Of a DNA stretch of 64,000 nucleotides, positions 63,385 through 64,000 are shown one piece after another (the stretch's first letter is position 1; each line of letters begins with the position of its first letter). Position numbers and translations under genes: made by a program. The stretch comes from CAUPWF01 sp963515125 (GTDB lineage Bacteria; Bacillota; Clostridia; Lachnospirales; Lachnospiraceae), in the NCBI GenBank assembly GCA_052116865.1, contig JBQKKG010000001.1, forward strand, positions 186,001 to 250,000, given 5' to 3'. Under the pieces are notes generated by a model. The model saw only the letters and a list, made by a program, of their open reading frames with translations. It was not told the origin of the DNA and did not search any database.

Positions 63385-63420
63385 AAAAAGCCTTACAGAG
63401 ATAAATCTGTAAGGCTTTTT
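63385..63420. terminator. Bidirectional terminator
   Basis: AAAAAGCCTTACAGA (63385-63399) pairs with TCTGTAAGGCTTTTT (63406-63420). The run of A and T on both sides serves both convergent genes. Confidence 0.9.
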
Positions 63421-64000
63421 ATGATCTACTATACTGAATAAATAGTCCAATTGTGAGTAATAAACACATCATTTCAGAAAGGGTTGCGGCGAACCAAATA
63501 CCCGAACCACCATAGATAGAGGTTAGGAGTGAGAGACTTAGGGCCACAAAGACAAAACCTCGACCAAGTGAAATTGCCATAGCAGACTTTGGTCGCTCTA
63601 TTGCTGTAAAGTAGCCTCCTATTACAACATTTATCCAAAGAATGAGGAAGGAATAGGAAAAAGTCTTGAAAACTGTGACAGAATATATGCGTAAGTCACT
63701 CCATTCAGATGAGATGAATATATTTACTAGTGGAACAGCTAAAGCTCTTGTAACAGCAAAAGAAAGCAAAGAAAAAATCGAGGAAAATAACATGGCGAAG
63801 CTTAGTAGTTTCTTGCAAGATTTTAACGAGCCAGCACCGTAGTGATAACTAACAAGTGGCTGTATTCCCTGAGCAACACCAGCGATAGACATTACCACTA
63901 AGGTACTGATATAGGAGATGATGGTATAACTAACAATTGCTTCTTCGTTAATATAGGTCAAAATAGCATGATTAAATAAAAAAATCACAATACCTGCAGA
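63419..64000 (-). CDS. MATE-family efflux transporter (partial)
   Basis: The visible 193 residues are the C-terminal part of a multidrug and toxic compound extrusion transporter, with about five to six helices. The conserved SIAGVAQGIQPLVSYHYGAGSLKS stretch is diagnostic. The frame stays open to the window edge, so the start lies beyond 64000. MATE proteins expel cationic drugs or organic compounds using Na or H gradients; the substrate here is unknown. It converges with trpB and shares its terminator. Confidence 0.88.
   Translation of the reverse strand, partial: SAGIVIFLFNHAILTYINEEAIVSYTIISYISTLVVMSIAGVAQGIQPLVSYHYGAGSLKSCKKLLSFAMLFSSIFSLLSFAVTRALAVPLVNIFISSEWSDLRIYSVTVFKTFSYSFLILWINVVIGGYFTAIERPKSAMAISLGRGFVFVALSLSLLTSIYGGSGIWFAATLSEMMCLLLTIGLFIQYSRS

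Overview
The window is AT-rich DNA from an anaerobic Firmicute, most likely a Lachnospiraceae-type (clostridial cluster XIVa) bacterium. The inference rests on the gene set: pyruvate formate-lyase, a trimeric HydABC-type [FeFe]-hydrogenase, ATP-dependent PEP carboxykinase, a Rrf2 regulator, rubredoxin and hemerythrin, a SpoIID-domain protein, a T-box leader on pheST, and DUF1576 and DUF975 membrane proteins. I see no rRNA, CRISPR array, prophage or insertion sequence. Species assignment is inference.

Layout. 1-7.5 kb: an unidentified gene end and a doubtful ORF, beta-carbonic anhydrase, tRNA-Gly(CCC), a VTT-domain membrane protein, rubredoxin plus bacteriohemerythrin, a DUF1576 membrane protein with a small partner, a membrane diguanylate cyclase and a WYL regulator. 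7.5-11 kb: a ZTP (pfl-motif) riboswitch with a consensus promoter and an overlapping terminator, leading pflB-pflA. 11-21.3 kb: an ICMT-like methyltransferase, a GH3-family protein, a GAF/degenerate-GGDEF/HD-GYP protein, DegV, a BMP-family lipoprotein and a 1033-residue GGDEF-EAL-PAS-GGDEF protein. 21.3-25 kb: a strong promoter and structured leader or small RNA, an ABC-F ATPase, a PHP protein and DUF975. 25-30 kb: a molybdenum hydroxylase operon (yqeC, FAD, 2Fe-2S and Mo subunits, MocA-like). 30-33 kb: feoAB under a perfect Fur box, and a cysteine-bearing Rrf2 regulator. 33-46 kb: a CmpB-like membrane protein, a SulP transporter, a thioester/SpaA-repeat surface adhesin with a leader peptide, leuCD, an ornithine cyclodeaminase homologue, threonine synthase and pckA. 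45.8-53.4 kb: 6S RNA, SpoIID, BrkB/YihY, the T-box-controlled pheST and queA. 53.4-62 kb: two divergent operons, one with a sensor-like [FeFe]-hydrogenase homologue, two DRTGG proteins, a GHKL ATPase and a PHP protein, the other encoding HydABC with an embedded GHKL ATPase. 62-64 kb: an orphan trpB and a partial MATE transporter.

How the parts fit. The window describes fermentative redox metabolism (PFL, HydABC, PEPCK) with redox, iron and C1 sensing built into the DNA: the ZTP switch on pfl, a Rex-like operator between the two hydrogenase operons, and a Fur box and Rrf2 next to feo. Three cyclic-di-GMP proteins and a cell-wall adhesin suggest surface-lifestyle control.

The most interesting items are the divergent hydrogenase/sensory locus, the ZTP riboswitch on pflBA, the uncharacterised leader or RNA before the ABC-F gene, and a two-part palindromic repeat of about 64 bp found three times, twice inside the pheST region.
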